Shown here: piece after piece, positions 27,021 to 36,076 of the stretch
Layout: the number at the start of each line of letters is the position of its first letter
Numbering within the stretch: the first letter of the stretch is position 1
Source: Lysinibacillus louembei
GTDB lineage: Bacteria; Bacillota; Bacilli; Bacillales_A; Planococcaceae
Assembly (NCBI RefSeq): GCF_033880585.1
Contig: NZ_CP137624.1
Coordinates: 2,391,501 to 2,455,500 of the forward strand
Direction of reading: 5' to 3'
DNA length: 64,000 nucleotides
Made by a program: the position numbers and the translations under genes
The notes under the pieces: generated by a model
Database searches by the model: none
The model's input: only the letters and a program-made list of their open reading frames with translations
Told to the model about the DNA's origin: nothing

Positions 27021-27024
27021 CTAT

Positions 27025-27062
27025 AAAAAGCTGACGGAAAATATCTTTCCGTCAGCTTTTTC
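27025..27062. terminator. Bidirectional terminator between ytxK and uspA
   Basis: AAAAGCTGACGGAAA / TTTCCGTCAGCTTTT form a 15-bp perfect stem with A- and T-runs on both sides, suited to end the two convergent genes. Confidence 0.85.
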
Positions 27063-27063
27063 A

Positions 27064-27510
27064 TCATTCTGGCGTACGAATTACTAGTACGTCACAGTTT
27101 GCAGAGCGAACGATTGCCTCAGATACAGAGCCAATTAGGAAGCGTTCTACTGCATTTAAACCTGTAGCACCACAAATGATTAAGTCTGCAGTGACAAGCT
27201 TCGATAATTCTTTTGTAATAATTGATTTTGGTGAGCCGTATTCGATTAACGTTTTTACGTTTTCAACGCCTGCCTCAAGCGCTTGCTGTTTATAACCATT
27301 TAATAGTTCTTCAGAAAATTTTTGAGCTCGTTCAGCGATTGAGCGATCGTATGCTTCTACAGCTGCAAATGAACGAGTGTCAATTACATTTACTAAGTGA
27401 AGTGTCGAACCGACATTACGTTTGGCAACATCTAGAGACTTGCGAAAAGCATATTCCGCTTCTTTTGAACCGTCTACTGCTACTACGATATTTTGGTAAT
27501 GATTTGCCAT
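27064..27510 (-). CDS. Universal stress protein (UspA family)
   Basis: This is a 148-residue single-domain Usp. The nucleotide-binding signature G-x2-G-x9-G-S is visible as GATGLNAVERFLIGSVSEAI, and the N-terminal VVAVDGS is typical. Such proteins bind ATP and are made under stress or stationary phase. AGGGGAG precedes ATG 27510. It stands alone, convergent with ytxK and divergent from ald. Confidence 0.9.
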   Translation of the reverse strand: MANHYQNIVVAVDGSKEAEYAFRKSLDVAKRNVGSTLHLVNVIDTRSFAAVEAYDRSIAERAQKFSEELLNGYKQQALEAGVENVKTLIEYGSPKSIITKELSKLVTADLIICGATGLNAVERFLIGSVSEAIVRSANCDVLVIRTPE

Positions 27511-27748
27511 AAATAACTCCCCTTTACATTGTGTATACTACTATTATAGCAAAAGTTTTAATTATGAGAATACTTATCGTATAAAATAGGTAAATAAAAG
27601 GATTTTTTGTGTCTAAAACAGCTTTTTTATCTACAATTCAGAAAATACATAAAAATTGGATGATTTGAAATTATGACTTTGATAGCTTTTTTGAAAAATT
27701 TCAGTTTGTTTTTCGAAAAAAAATTGATAGAATGAATGTGGATTTATG

Positions 27749-27768
27749 AGTAATTGTCAGCAATTACT
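27749..27768. promoter_or_regulatory. Palindrome in the ald leader/promoter
   Basis: AGTAATTG and CAATTACT are an 8-bp palindrome with 4 bases between, 29 bases before the ald ATG and 15 bases after a TAGAAT -10-like element (27728-27733). It could be a regulator site. Confidence 0.4.
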
Positions 27769-27797
27769 TTGCCATATTGAAGAGGAGGAGAAAGTTT

Positions 27798-28922
27798 ATG
27801 AAAATCGGGGTACCTAAGGAAATAAAAAACAATGAAAATCGCGTTGCAATGACACCAGCAGGCGTTGTTACACTAGTTCAAGCAGGACATGAAGTAATGA
27901 TCGAGACAGGTGCTGGGGTAGGCTCTTCTTTCACAGATGCTGATTACGTAGCAGCTGGGGCTACAATTGTAGCAACAGCCGCTGAAGCGTGGAAAGCTGA
28001 AATGGTCATGAAGGTAAAAGAACCAATCGCAAGCGAATATGGTTATTTTTATGAAGGATTAATTTTATTCACATATTTACATTTAGCACCAGAGCCAGCT
28101 TTAACAGCTGCACTACTTGAAAAGAAAGTAGTAGGTATTGCTTACGAAACAGTACAATTACCGAACCGTTCTTTACCATTATTAACACCGATGAGTGAAG
28201 TAGCTGGTAAAATGGCGACACAAATTGGTGCACAATACTTAGAAAAAACAAACGGCGGTAAAGGTATTTTATTAGGCGGCGTTTCAGGCGTACAACGTGG
28301 TAAAGTAACTGTTATCGGTGGCGGTATCGCAGGTACAAATGCAGCGAAAATCGCAGTAGGCATGGGTGCAGATGTAACAGTAATCGATTTAAGCCCAGAG
28401 CGTCTACGTCAAGTAGAGGATATTTTTGGTCGCGATGTGCAAACATTAATTTCAAATCCATTTAACATTGCAGAATCAGTGAAAAACTCTGATTTAGTTA
28501 TTGGGGCGGTATTAATTCCAGGAGCAAAAGCACCGAAGCTTGTGTCAGAGGAAATGATTAAATCAATGCAGCCTGGCTCAGTTGTAGTGGATATTGCGAT
28601 TGACCAAGGTGGTATTTTTGCTACGAGCGACCGCGTAACGACACATGATGAGCCAACTTATGAGAAGCATGGTATCGTTCACTATGCTGTAGCAAATATG
28701 CCTGGTGCTGTACCACGTACATCAACAGTTGCATTAACAAACAACACGGTGCCATACGCATTACAAATTGCAAATAAAGGCTATGTACGCGCATGTAATG
28801 AAAATCCTGCTCTAAAATTAGGCATTAATACGATCGATGGTAAAATCGTGTATGAGGCAGTAGCTTTAGACCAAGGCTTAGCATACACACCTGTTGATGA
28901 AGTATTAAATTCATTAGCTTAA
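27798..28922 (+). CDS. ald: Alanine dehydrogenase
   Basis: This 374-residue NAD-dependent enzyme converts L-alanine and pyruvate, needed for alanine catabolism and spore formation and germination in Bacillus. ATG 27798 is chosen after GAGGAGGAG; the frame 7 codons upstream has no site. N-terminal [19 protein letters not shown] and the NAD-binding [20 protein letters not shown] near residues 160-180 are standard. Length is normal. The ATG of the ABC ATPase gene overlaps its stop by one base, an unusual coupling. Confidence 0.97.
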   Translation: MKIGVPKEIKNNENRVAMTPAGVVTLVQAGHEVMIETGAGVGSSFTDADYVAAGATIVATAAEAWKAEMVMKVKEPIASEYGYFYEGLILFTYLHLAPEPALTAALLEKKVVGIAYETVQLPNRSLPLLTPMSEVAGKMATQIGAQYLEKTNGGKGILLGGVSGVQRGKVTVIGGGIAGTNAAKIAVGMGADVTVIDLSPERLRQVEDIFGRDVQTLISNPFNIAESVKNSDLVIGAVLIPGAKAPKLVSEEMIKSMQPGSVVVDIAIDQGGIFATSDRVTTHDEPTYEKHGIVHYAVANMPGAVPRTSTVALTNNTVPYALQIANKGYVRACNENPALKLGINTIDGKIVYEAVALDQGLAYTPVDEVLNSLA

Positions 28923-29689
28923 TGATTCAACTTGAAAACGTTCTGTTGTATCGCAACGGCAAAACGATTTTGCAGGATATTAATTGGAAAGTACAGCGTG
29001 GAGAGCATTGGGCAATTTTAGGGCTAAATGGTAGTGGTAAAACAACGCTGCTAAAGGTCATCAATGGCTATCTTTGGTCAAATGAAGGCACTGTTCAAGT
29101 TTTAGGTGAAACTTATGGTAAAACGGATATGCGTGAAATACGTAAATCAATTGGCTGGGTAAGTGCCGCTATGATTGAGGAGTTTAACCGTTTAGACCCT
29201 GTAATTGAAATTGTGTTATCAGGTAAATTCGGTGCCATTCGTTTGTTTGAATCGGTGACAGAGGAGGAAATTCAAGAAGGTGCTAGCTTACTTGAACAAT
29301 TCGGAATCCGTCATTTAGCGAATACATCGTTTGAGTTTTTATCACAAGGAGAGCGTCAACGTGTGCAAATTGCGCGTGCTTTAATGGCAAAGCCAAAGCT
29401 GTTAATTTTAGACGAGCCTTGTACAGGCTTAGATTTAATTGAACGTGAAAATTTGTTACATATCATTGCGCAAATTGCACAGCAAGAAGACGTAACATTA
29501 ATTTATGTGACACACCATGTAGAGGAAATTCTGCCTTGCTTTAGCCATACTTTGCTAATGCGTGGTGGGCAAGTGTTTGCACAAGGCGAGCGAGTAAATC
29601 TTTTAACAGAACAATGCTTGAGTGACTTTTTCCAACATCCAGTCGCTGTCCAATTTGAAAAGCAGCGTGCATGGGTGGCTGTGAAATAA
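28922..29689 (+). CDS. ABC transporter ATP-binding protein (YlmA-like)
   Basis: This 255-residue ATPase has Walker A (GLNGSGKTT, residue about 35), the signature LSQGERQRVQ and Walker B (LLILDEP), plus the switch histidine (VTHHVEE). It has no membrane domain, and no permease gene is adjacent, so it may work with a distant permease or in another process such as repair or translation. It shares one base with the ald stop, which suggests co-translation. YlmA-like proteins of B. subtilis are similar in length and layout. Confidence 0.85.
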   Translation: MIQLENVLLYRNGKTILQDINWKVQRGEHWAILGLNGSGKTTLLKVINGYLWSNEGTVQVLGETYGKTDMREIRKSIGWVSAAMIEEFNRLDPVIEIVLSGKFGAIRLFESVTEEEIQEGASLLEQFGIRHLANTSFEFLSQGERQRVQIARALMAKPKLLILDEPCTGLDLIERENLLHIIAQIAQQEDVTLIYVTHHVEEILPCFSHTLLMRGGQVFAQGERVNLLTEQCLSDFFQHPVAVQFEKQRAWVAVK

Positions 29690-29692
29690 AGT

Positions 29693-29729
29693 GAGGCTAC
29701 AGGAAAGGGGACTTTCCTGTAGCCTTTTC
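29693..29729 (+). terminator. ald-ATPase operon terminator
   Basis: AGGCTACAGGAAAG pairs with CTTTCCTGTAGCCT around a short loop; the 3' arm runs into TTTTCT. Confidence 0.85.
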
Positions 29730-29745
29730 TAGTTCAAAAGTAATG

Positions 29746-29812
29746 ATTCGCACATAAGAAGGCAGAATTCGCACGTAAGAACATGAAATTCGCCCGTAAG
29801 ATACTCGCATTC
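29746..29812. repeat. 21-bp periodic TCGC array, locus 1
   Basis: The element ATTCGC[AC]C starts at 29746, 29767 and 29788, exactly 21 bases apart, followed by a weaker unit. It is 17 bases beyond a terminator. The units are only partly alike outside the TCGC core. See loci 50398 and 59293. Confidence 0.75.
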
Positions 29813-29822
29813 ATCAAAAGCT

Positions 29823-29854
29823 AAGGGACAACTCAAATTTTCGAGTTGTCCCTT
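29823..29854. terminator. Hairpin between the ATPase and pepQ 3' ends
   Basis: AAGGGACAACTC pairs with GAGTTGTCCCTT around an 8-base loop. On the minus strand it follows the pepQ stop by 9 bases with only a weak T-tail, so the terminator role is probable rather than certain. Confidence 0.65.
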
Positions 29855-29862
29855 GTTTTATC

Positions 29863-30951
29863 TTATAAAATTACAAGCTCTTTTGTAAATTTCGTTAATA
29901 CTTCGACACCATTCTCTGTTACAACAACATCGTCCTCGATGCGTACACCTGTTACATCTGCTTTATAAACGCCCGGCTCGATTGTGAATACCATGCCTGG
30001 CTGTAAAGCAAGTGTGTTTGTGCCTGTTACAGAAGGGTACTCATGGACAGAGATACCTAAGCCGTGTCCTAAGCGGTGCGTGAAGTATTCGCCATAGCCA
30101 GCCTCTGTAATCGTGTCACGTGAAATTTTATCTAAATCACATGCGCGTACACCTGGTTTTACAGCTGCAACTGCACGCTCATTTGCTGCACGGACAGTGT
30201 TGTAAATATCCTTTTGCGCATCGCTTACTTCCCCGAAAGCTACTGTGCGGGTAATATCTGAGCAGTAGCCCTCATAAATAACACCTAAGTCAAATAAAAT
30301 CATATCGCCGCGCTTAATTTTGCGGTCACCTGGTGTGCCATGCGGAGAAGCTGATTTTTCACCTGCTAATACCATCGTATCAAAGCTCATTGCATAGCCT
30401 TTTGCTTTAATTGCCGATTCAATGGCATTTAAAATTTCCATTTCTGTTTTACCTTCTTCAATTTCCTTACAGCCGACCTCTACTGCATAATCAGCTAATT
30501 TTGCTGCTTCACGCAATTTCACAAGCTCTGCTTCGTCTTTAATAACGCGCATTGCATTAATTTGGTCATCAAGACGCTCGAATGATGCAGTTGGGTAAAT
30601 GCGTGAAAGTGCCTCTAAACGCTCTACTGTTAAGTGAGATTTTTCGATTGCTAACTTTGTAATTGCTGTGCCACTTTCTGCAATTTTCTTTGCTAAAACG
30701 TCCCAAGCATTGTCTGTATCCAAATGGCCAATCACATCATATGTCCAGCCAGCTGCCTTCGCATCAGGTACTTCCATTTGTGGACAAATTAAAAACGGCG
30801 CTGCCTCTTTAAAAACAACGACACCTAGTAAACGCTCATGCGGGTTGCTTTTGAAGTTTGAAAAATAAAAAACGTTGTCAGGTGTTGTAATAAAGGCTGC
30901 ATCGATATTATGTTGCTGTAAATAATTTTGTAATTGTTGAATTTTGCTCAT
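29863..30951 (-). CDS. pepQ: Xaa-Pro dipeptidase/aminopeptidase P (M24)
   Basis: The 362-residue enzyme cleaves X-Pro bonds. The pitta-bread C-terminal domain shows the five metal ligands: D (LFDLGV), D (CSDITRTVA), H ([10 protein letters not shown]), E (TIEPGVY) and E ([10 protein letters not shown]). The N-terminal 130 residues are the creatinase-like domain. ATG 30951 follows GGAGGTTC. It looks like a cytosolic single-gene unit. Which of PepQ, YkvY or YqhT it matches best is not decided by eye. Confidence 0.9.
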   Translation of the reverse strand: MSKIQQLQNYLQQHNIDAAFITTPDNVFYFSNFKSNPHERLLGVVVFKEAAPFLICPQMEVPDAKAAGWTYDVIGHLDTDNAWDVLAKKIAESGTAITKLAIEKSHLTVERLEALSRIYPTASFERLDDQINAMRVIKDEAELVKLREAAKLADYAVEVGCKEIEEGKTEMEILNAIESAIKAKGYAMSFDTMVLAGEKSASPHGTPGDRKIKRGDMILFDLGVIYEGYCSDITRTVAFGEVSDAQKDIYNTVRAANERAVAAVKPGVRACDLDKISRDTITEAGYGEYFTHRLGHGLGISVHEYPSVTGTNTLALQPGMVFTIEPGVYKADVTGVRIEDDVVVTENGVEVLTKFTKELVIL

Positions 30952-31070
30952 TTAATAGAACCTCCACGGTGTTGAATGTATTTACTTTAATAGCATATCA
31001 AAAAAGAGGGAATTTTGCAGATATAGAGAATATATTTTATGTAATGATTTTTTTGAAGGAGGCATTTACA

Positions 31071-31750
31071 ATGCAAATTTCTTACCACGGACATTCTGTA
31101 GTAAAAATTATAACAAATGATACGACGATTTTAATTGATCCATTCATTCGAGGAAATGCTTCAACGGATTTGAAGGTGGAGGAGCAAAAGCCTGAGGTGA
31201 TTTTGTTGACACATGGACATAATGACCATGTGGCGATACCGTCGAAATTGCCAAAGCAAACAATTCGTTAGTTGTTGCACCAAATGAATTAGCAGACTTT
31301 ATTGGCTGGCAAGGTGTCAATGTCCATAATATGCATATTGGTGGTGCAAAGCAATTTGATTTTGGGAAAGTGAAGTTTACGCAAGCTTTCCATGGTTCAT
31401 CCTATGTAACGGAAAACAATGAAATTATTTATACAGGTATGCCAAGCGGTATTTTATTTATGGCGGAAGGGCTGACGCTTTATCATGCGGGGGATACAGC
31501 GCTGTTCGGCGATATGAAATTAATCGGTGAGCGCCATCCAATCGATGTAGCCTTTTTACCAATTGGTGATAATTTTACGATGGGTCCAGAGGATGCAGCC
31601 TATGCGGTATCTTTATTGAAGCCTAAAATTGTCGTGCCGATTCATTACAATACATTTCCGCCGATTGCCCAAGACCCGCAAGTGTTTGCGGATTTAGTAG
31701 AAGGAGCAGAGGTGCAAATTTTACAGGCTGGGGATTATGTAAAGCTATAA
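31071..31750 (+). pseudogene. ytkL: Metal-dependent hydrolase (YtkL-like), frameshifted
   Basis: The gene is a MBL-fold hydrolase of the usual length, but one base is missing near 31232. Up to there it reads [19 protein letters not shown] and [10 protein letters not shown] in the first frame, with a premature stop after [19 protein letters not shown]. In the +1-shifted frame from 31235, [20 protein letters not shown] continues smoothly to the natural end, with the typical MHIGG, HGSSY and HAGDTALF motifs. Restoring CATGTGGGCGAT would give the conserved HVGDT. ATG 31071 follows GAAGGAGG. This is either a real mutation or a sequencing loss in a G-run. Confidence 0.85.
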
Positions 31751-31760
31751 CGAGGGGGCT

Positions 31761-31790
31761 GTCTGAAAAGTTGGGGCCTTTTCAGACATG
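31761..31790. terminator. Hairpin between ytkL and the amidohydrolase
   Basis: GTCTGAAAAG pairs with CTTTTCAGAC; no long T-run on either strand, so the role as terminator is uncertain. Confidence 0.5.
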
Positions 31791-31799
31791 ACCTATATT

Positions 31800-32936
31800 T
31801 TACTCGTATACGACAGCGCCATTCACATATGTTTGGTAAATCGTTGTGCGCAAATCGAATGGATCGCCATTCCAAATGACAAAATCGGCATCTTTGCCAG
31901 CTTCGATGGAGCCAACCTGTGATTCGATGCCTAAATGCTTTGCTGAATTAATCGTAATTGCTGCAAGTGCCTCGTCCTCTGTTAGCCCATGTTTAATAGC
32001 AAGAATGGCGCTTGTTAATAAATGCGTAATGCCGACAACTGGATGATCTGTCGTAATGGAAAATGGTACACCCGCCTCGCGTAATGCAATTAGCGTATGC
32101 CAGCCTTTATTGGCATTTTCATTTTTCGAGCGAGCTGACATTGTTGGTCCAACAGATACGCGAATATCGTGCTGTGCGATAAAATCAGCCATAAGGTGTC
32201 CCTCTGTACAATGCTCAATCGTCATATCGATATCGAATTCGCGTTTAATGCGTAGTGCTGTTGCAATATCATCTGCACGGTGCGCATGAATGCGAAGAGG
32301 TATTTCCTTTTTTAATACTTTCCCGATATTTTCTAACCCTAAATTTCGATCACAAGCACCTTGTTCATGCTTTTCTAAATAGTTTTGACCTGCGATGAGC
32401 ATTTCACGTAGGCGTCCGGCAACGCCCATACGTGTTGTCGGCATTTTACCTTTTCCACCGTGCGTATTTTTAGGGTTTTCACCAGTTGCTGCTTTTAGAC
32501 CAGAGGGGTTTTTGACAATCATTTCATCAACAACTGCTTTGGCAGCTGTTTTCACAATAACCATCTCACCACCGAGGACGTTTGCGCTTCCAGGCATAAT
32601 TTGAACGGTTGTAACACCATTGCGTCTCGCATCTTCAAAGCCGATATCCTGCGGCTGGATGCCATCTAATGAACTAACCTCAGGTGTTGATTCAGAGCTA
32701 ATTTCATTAAAGTCATGTCCCGCCTTACCAACACCCTCTGCATGAACCCCTAAATGTGTATGAACATCGATTAAGCCGGGCGTAATGATTTTGCCTTGTG
32801 CATCAATTGTTGAAGCATTGGCAGGTATTGAAGTGATTGTACCGATTTCTTTAAATTTCCCATTTTCAATGAGTAAATCTCCATGGATTGTTTCACCAGT
32901 ACCTGTGCGAATTTGTGCATTTTTAATATGTAACAT
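31800..32936 (-). CDS. Amidohydrolase, imidazolonepropionase-like
   Basis: This is a 378-residue metal-dependent hydrolase of the amidohydrolase superfamily. The N-terminal cap is followed by the metal motif LIDVHTHLGVH (H-x-H), then HAHRAD, EHCTEGH and the C-terminal TDHPV. It resembles the YtcJ/imidazolonepropionase-like group of cytosolic enzymes. No hut genes are near. Substrate unknown. ATG 32936 follows AGGAGGGA. Confidence 0.8.
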   Translation of the reverse strand: MLHIKNAQIRTGTGETIHGDLLIENGKFKEIGTITSIPANASTIDAQGKIITPGLIDVHTHLGVHAEGVGKAGHDFNEISSESTPEVSSLDGIQPQDIGFEDARRNGVTTVQIMPGSANVLGGEMVIVKTAAKAVVDEMIVKNPSGLKAATGENPKNTHGGKGKMPTTRMGVAGRLREMLIAGQNYLEKHEQGACDRNLGLENIGKVLKKEIPLRIHAHRADDIATALRIKREFDIDMTIEHCTEGHLMADFIAQHDIRVSVGPTMSARSKNENANKGWHTLIALREAGVPFSITTDHPVVGITHLLTSAILAIKHGLTEDEALAAITINSAKHLGIESQVGSIEAGKDADFVIWNGDPFDLRTTIYQTYVNGAVVYE

Positions 32937-33146
32937 AAAAAATCCCTCCTATTTTTCAAGTATACTAAATATAAAAAGTGACGGGTATATAGTTGGCGAA
33001 ATTATTTTTATTTTCGAAATTTTTTTAAGGTGAAAGCCTTTTGCTAAAACGGTTTCATTCAAGTAAAATACACTTTTTGTTTTGTATGCATTACTAAGAA
33101 ATATGATACACTAGCTAGGAAGGAAGATAGGGAAATAGGTGATTGT

Positions 33147-34454
33147 ATGTCAACGAAACATGAGAAGATTTTACAGTATATCGAATCATTGCCTGTAGGA
33201 GATAAAATTTCAGTTCGCCAAATTGCTAAGGAAATGCAGGTCAGTGAAGGAACTGCCTATCGTGCAATTAAAGAGGCGGAAAACCGACGACTTGTGAGCT
33301 CGATTGAGCGTGTTGGCACAATTCGTATTGAAAAAAAGAAAAAAGAAAACATTGAGCGTCTAACATTTGCAGAAATTGTCAACATTGTTGACGGGCAAGT
33401 GCTTGGTGGCAAAACAGGCTTACATAAAACATTGACGAAATTCGTTATTGGTGCAATGAAGCTAGATGACATGATGCGTTATACAGATGCAGGGAGCTTG
33501 CTTATTGTTGGGAATCGAACACAGGCGCATGAGCATGCTTTAAATGCAGGTGCAGCCGTATTAATTACGGGTGGCTTTGATACGACAGATGCTAATAAAC
33601 AATTGGCAAACGAGCTAGAGCTACCAATTATTTCAACGAGCTACGATACATTTACCGTTGCTACGATGATTAATCGAGCAATTTACGACCAGCTGATTAA
33701 AAAGGATATTTTGCTGATTGAAGATATTTACGTACCGATTGAAGAAACAGCCGTTTTACAAAATGATCAAACATTGGCAGATTTTAGAGAGCAAAATCGC
33801 CGCACTTCACACGGGGCATTCCCTGTTGTGACAAGCCAGCAAAAGCTCGTTGGGATGATTACTGTAAAGGATGTCATCGGAAAAGAGGATACGGAGCTTA
33901 TTGAAAAGGTGATGACGAAAAATCCGATTGCTGGCTCGATGAAAACGAGTGTGGCATCTGCTGGGCATCGCATGATTTGGGAAGGCATTGATTTATTACC
34001 GGTGATTAATGATGACGGCACATTACAAGGGGTCATTAGTCGTCAGGACGTTTTAAAGGCATTGCAGCTTGCACAGCGTCAGCCACATCAAGGTGAAACA
34101 ATTGATGATTTAGTGAAAAATGAAATGAAGATGATTGATGATGAAGAGGTTGCGATAGAATTTACTGTAACACCTCAGATGACCAATCAATTCGGTGGTA
34201 TTTCTTATGGTGCATTTACGACATTGCTTGCTGAAGCAGGTGCATTTGCCTTGAAAAAACGCAAGCGCGGTGAGGCGGTTACAGAAAATATGACCATTTA
34301 TTTCATTAAGCCTGTACAGATGGAAAGCGTATTAACAGTGAAGCCGAGAATTTTAGATATGAGTAGGAAATTTGTGAAGATGGATTTTGAAGTATTTAGT
34401 GAAACGGTGTTAGTAGGAAAAGCGATGATGACATTCCAGCTACTAGAGCGTTAA
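33147..34454 (+). CDS. ytoI: YtoI: HTH, DRTGG, CBS pair and hotdog domain protein
   Basis: The 435-residue protein has four parts. Residues 1-60 look like a winged helix (SVRQIAKEMQVSEGTAYRAI); 70-190 a DRTGG domain; 195-310 two CBS repeats (HGAFPVVTSQQKLVGMITV and LLPVINDDGTLQGVIS); and 320-435 a hotdog domain of thioesterase type. Such a layout suggests a regulator that senses an adenine nucleotide and an acyl ligand. AGGTGA precedes ATG 33147. In B. subtilis ytoI is next to ytpI-nrnA-dnaE, as here. The ligand is inferred, not seen. Confidence 0.88.
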   Translation: MSTKHEKILQYIESLPVGDKISVRQIAKEMQVSEGTAYRAIKEAENRRLVSSIERVGTIRIEKKKKENIERLTFAEIVNIVDGQVLGGKTGLHKTLTKFVIGAMKLDDMMRYTDAGSLLIVGNRTQAHEHALNAGAAVLITGGFDTTDANKQLANELELPIISTSYDTFTVATMINRAIYDQLIKKDILLIEDIYVPIEETAVLQNDQTLADFREQNRRTSHGAFPVVTSQQKLVGMITVKDVIGKEDTELIEKVMTKNPIAGSMKTSVASAGHRMIWEGIDLLPVINDDGTLQGVISRQDVLKALQLAQRQPHQGETIDDLVKNEMKMIDDEEVAIEFTVTPQMTNQFGGISYGAFTTLLAEAGAFALKKRKRGEAVTENMTIYFIKPVQMESVLTVKPRILDMSRKFVKMDFEVFSETVLVGKAMMTFQLLER

Positions 34455-34672
34455 AAATCAATTACGCCTTGGCGTAATTGCGTCGGGATTTTGATTGTGC
34501 TTGCATTTAGTAGAAGTTAACCTAAAAGCGTCACACACGCGCCAACGGTTTTGGGGCAACATGATGTTGCCAAAGGACGTGGCGCTCTTAGACTGAGTTC
34601 CTCTTTCTAAGTGAGTTTTTGGATGCCCACGCACTATCTATAGCGAAGGATGTTTTCTACTGAATCATAATA
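34454..34672. repeat. Dispersed structured intergenic repeat, long copy A
   Basis: The element starts with a perfect 10-bp palindrome (CAATTACGCC, TT, GGCGTAATTG), carries the core TAGAAGTTAACCTAAAA and a CGTCACACAC...GCCAACGG box, and ends TTTTCTACTGAATCAT. It fills the gap between ytoI and the ytpI terminator. Copy B (39318) shares all these parts; copy C (15604) keeps only the ends. Confidence 0.75.
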
Positions 34673-34710
34673 AAAGGCTATCGAAAGAAAGTTGCTTTTC
34701 CGATAGCCTC
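34668..34710 (-). terminator. ytpI terminator
   Basis: Read on the minus strand, GGCTATCGGAAAA pairs with TTTCGATAGCC and is followed by TTTTATTATG. Confidence 0.75.
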
Positions 34711-34715
34711 CTAAA

Positions 34716-35024
34716 CTACTTATTGAGCTCATATTCTTCCTGTATATACTGACCTTCATGGCGAGCGCGTTTATAATTATTATACGCTAAGCCTGCGCCA
34801 ACAAGGATAAATACGACAGCGACAATATAGCCAACAGTTGTTGGGTAGATGATGGTTGCATTTAATCCGAATGCAATAACAAAAACGCCAAGTGCAACAC
34901 CCGCTTTAGCTGTATACCATTTTTTACGTATTGGCAGTGTTGAGCGGAATTGCTTTGTTTTATAATAAAAATAAAACACAAATGATACAACAATAAAGAA
35001 AACAAAAATAAAGTTTAATAACAT
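34716..35024 (-). CDS. ytpI: YtpI-like membrane protein
   Basis: This is a 102-residue protein of the YtpI family, unknown function, with three hydrophobic segments (residues 2-21, 40-57 and 63-82). The C-terminus is charged and cytoplasmic by the positive-inside rule (NNYKRARHEGQYIQEEYELN). A GGAGGTTC site precedes ATG 35024. It lies opposite to nrnA, as in the ytoI-ytpI-nrnA cluster. Confidence 0.85.
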   Translation of the reverse strand: MLLNFIFVFFIVVSFVFYFYYKTKQFRSTLPIRKKWYTAKAGVALGVFVIAFGLNATIIYPTTVGYIVAVVFILVGAGLAYNNYKRARHEGQYIQEEYELNK

Positions 35025-35118
35025 TAGTGAACCTCCCGTAAAGCAAAGCTGTTATTATTGTACAAACTTTTGACGGAAAATGCGAACGGATTTCACTTGA
35101 ATTGAGGAGGAAAACTAT

Positions 35119-36060
35119 TTGAAACGTCAAATCATCGACACAATTGAGCAATATGAGACAATTATTATCCACCGCCATGTGCGACCAGACCCTGATGCTT
35201 ATGGCTCACAGTTTGGTTTAAAGGAATTAATCAAGGCAAATTATCCTGAAAAAGAAGTATACGCTGTAGGAGAGCATGATCCATCGCTTACTTTTTTAGC
35301 GATGCCTGATGATATACAGGACGAGCTATTTAATGGTGCACTAGTCATTGTGACAGATACAGCAAATACCGAGCGTATAGACGATCAGCGTTATGCAAAT
35401 GGAGAAAGACTTATCAAAATTGATCACCATCCAAATGATGATGCATATGGCGATTTATTATGGGTAGATACAAATGCAAGCTCTGTTAGTGAAATGATTT
35501 ATGCGTTTTATGAGGAAGGGAAGGCTTATAAAAATTGGCTTCTTCCTGATGCAGCAGCTCGTTTATTGTTTGCTGGTATTGTAGGGGACACAGGTAGATT
35601 TTTATTTTCAAGCTCAACGGTTAAAACATTCGAAACAGCTGCACAGCTAATCCAGTATGACTTTGATCGCAACGAAGTGTTTGATGGCATGTACGAAATG
35701 GAGCCGCATTTATTGCAGCTACAAGGCTATTTTTATCAATATTTTGAAATGGATGAAAATGGAGCCGCATCGCTAAAGATTACAAAGGATATATTGCAGC
35801 AATATGGTGTAACAGCGTCTGAAACCTCTCTATTAGTAGGCTCGTTAGGAAATGTGAAAGGCATTTGCGCATGGGTAATCTTTATTGAGGAAGGTGACAC
35901 AATTCGTGTGCGCTTACGATCAAAAGGACCTGTTATTAATAAGCTAGCTAAAAAATATAATGGTGGAGGCCATCCGTTAGCATCCGGTGCTTCTGCAGCC
36001 TCATGGGAGGAAGCAGAGCAAGTTGTAGCGGATTTACAGGAGCTTTGTAAGAATTATTAA
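35119..36060 (+). CDS. nrnA: Bifunctional oligoribonuclease and pAp phosphatase NrnA
   Basis: This 313-residue DHH-DHHA1 enzyme removes nucleotides from short RNA (nanoRNA) and dephosphorylates pAp. The metal motifs are HRHVRPDPDAYGSQ, VTDTANTER, DHHPNDD and in DHHA1 GGGHPLASGA. TTG 35119 is chosen, since GAGGAGG ends 8 bases before it. It is followed 16 bases later by dnaE in the same direction. Confidence 0.95.
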   Translation: MKRQIIDTIEQYETIIIHRHVRPDPDAYGSQFGLKELIKANYPEKEVYAVGEHDPSLTFLAMPDDIQDELFNGALVIVTDTANTERIDDQRYANGERLIKIDHHPNDDAYGDLLWVDTNASSVSEMIYAFYEEGKAYKNWLLPDAAARLLFAGIVGDTGRFLFSSSTVKTFETAAQLIQYDFDRNEVFDGMYEMEPHLLQLQGYFYQYFEMDENGAASLKITKDILQQYGVTASETSLLVGSLGNVKGICAWVIFIEEGDTIRVRLRSKGPVINKLAKKYNGGGHPLASGASAASWEEAEQVVADLQELCKNY

Positions 36061-36076
36061 TGTAGGAGGGAGCGAA

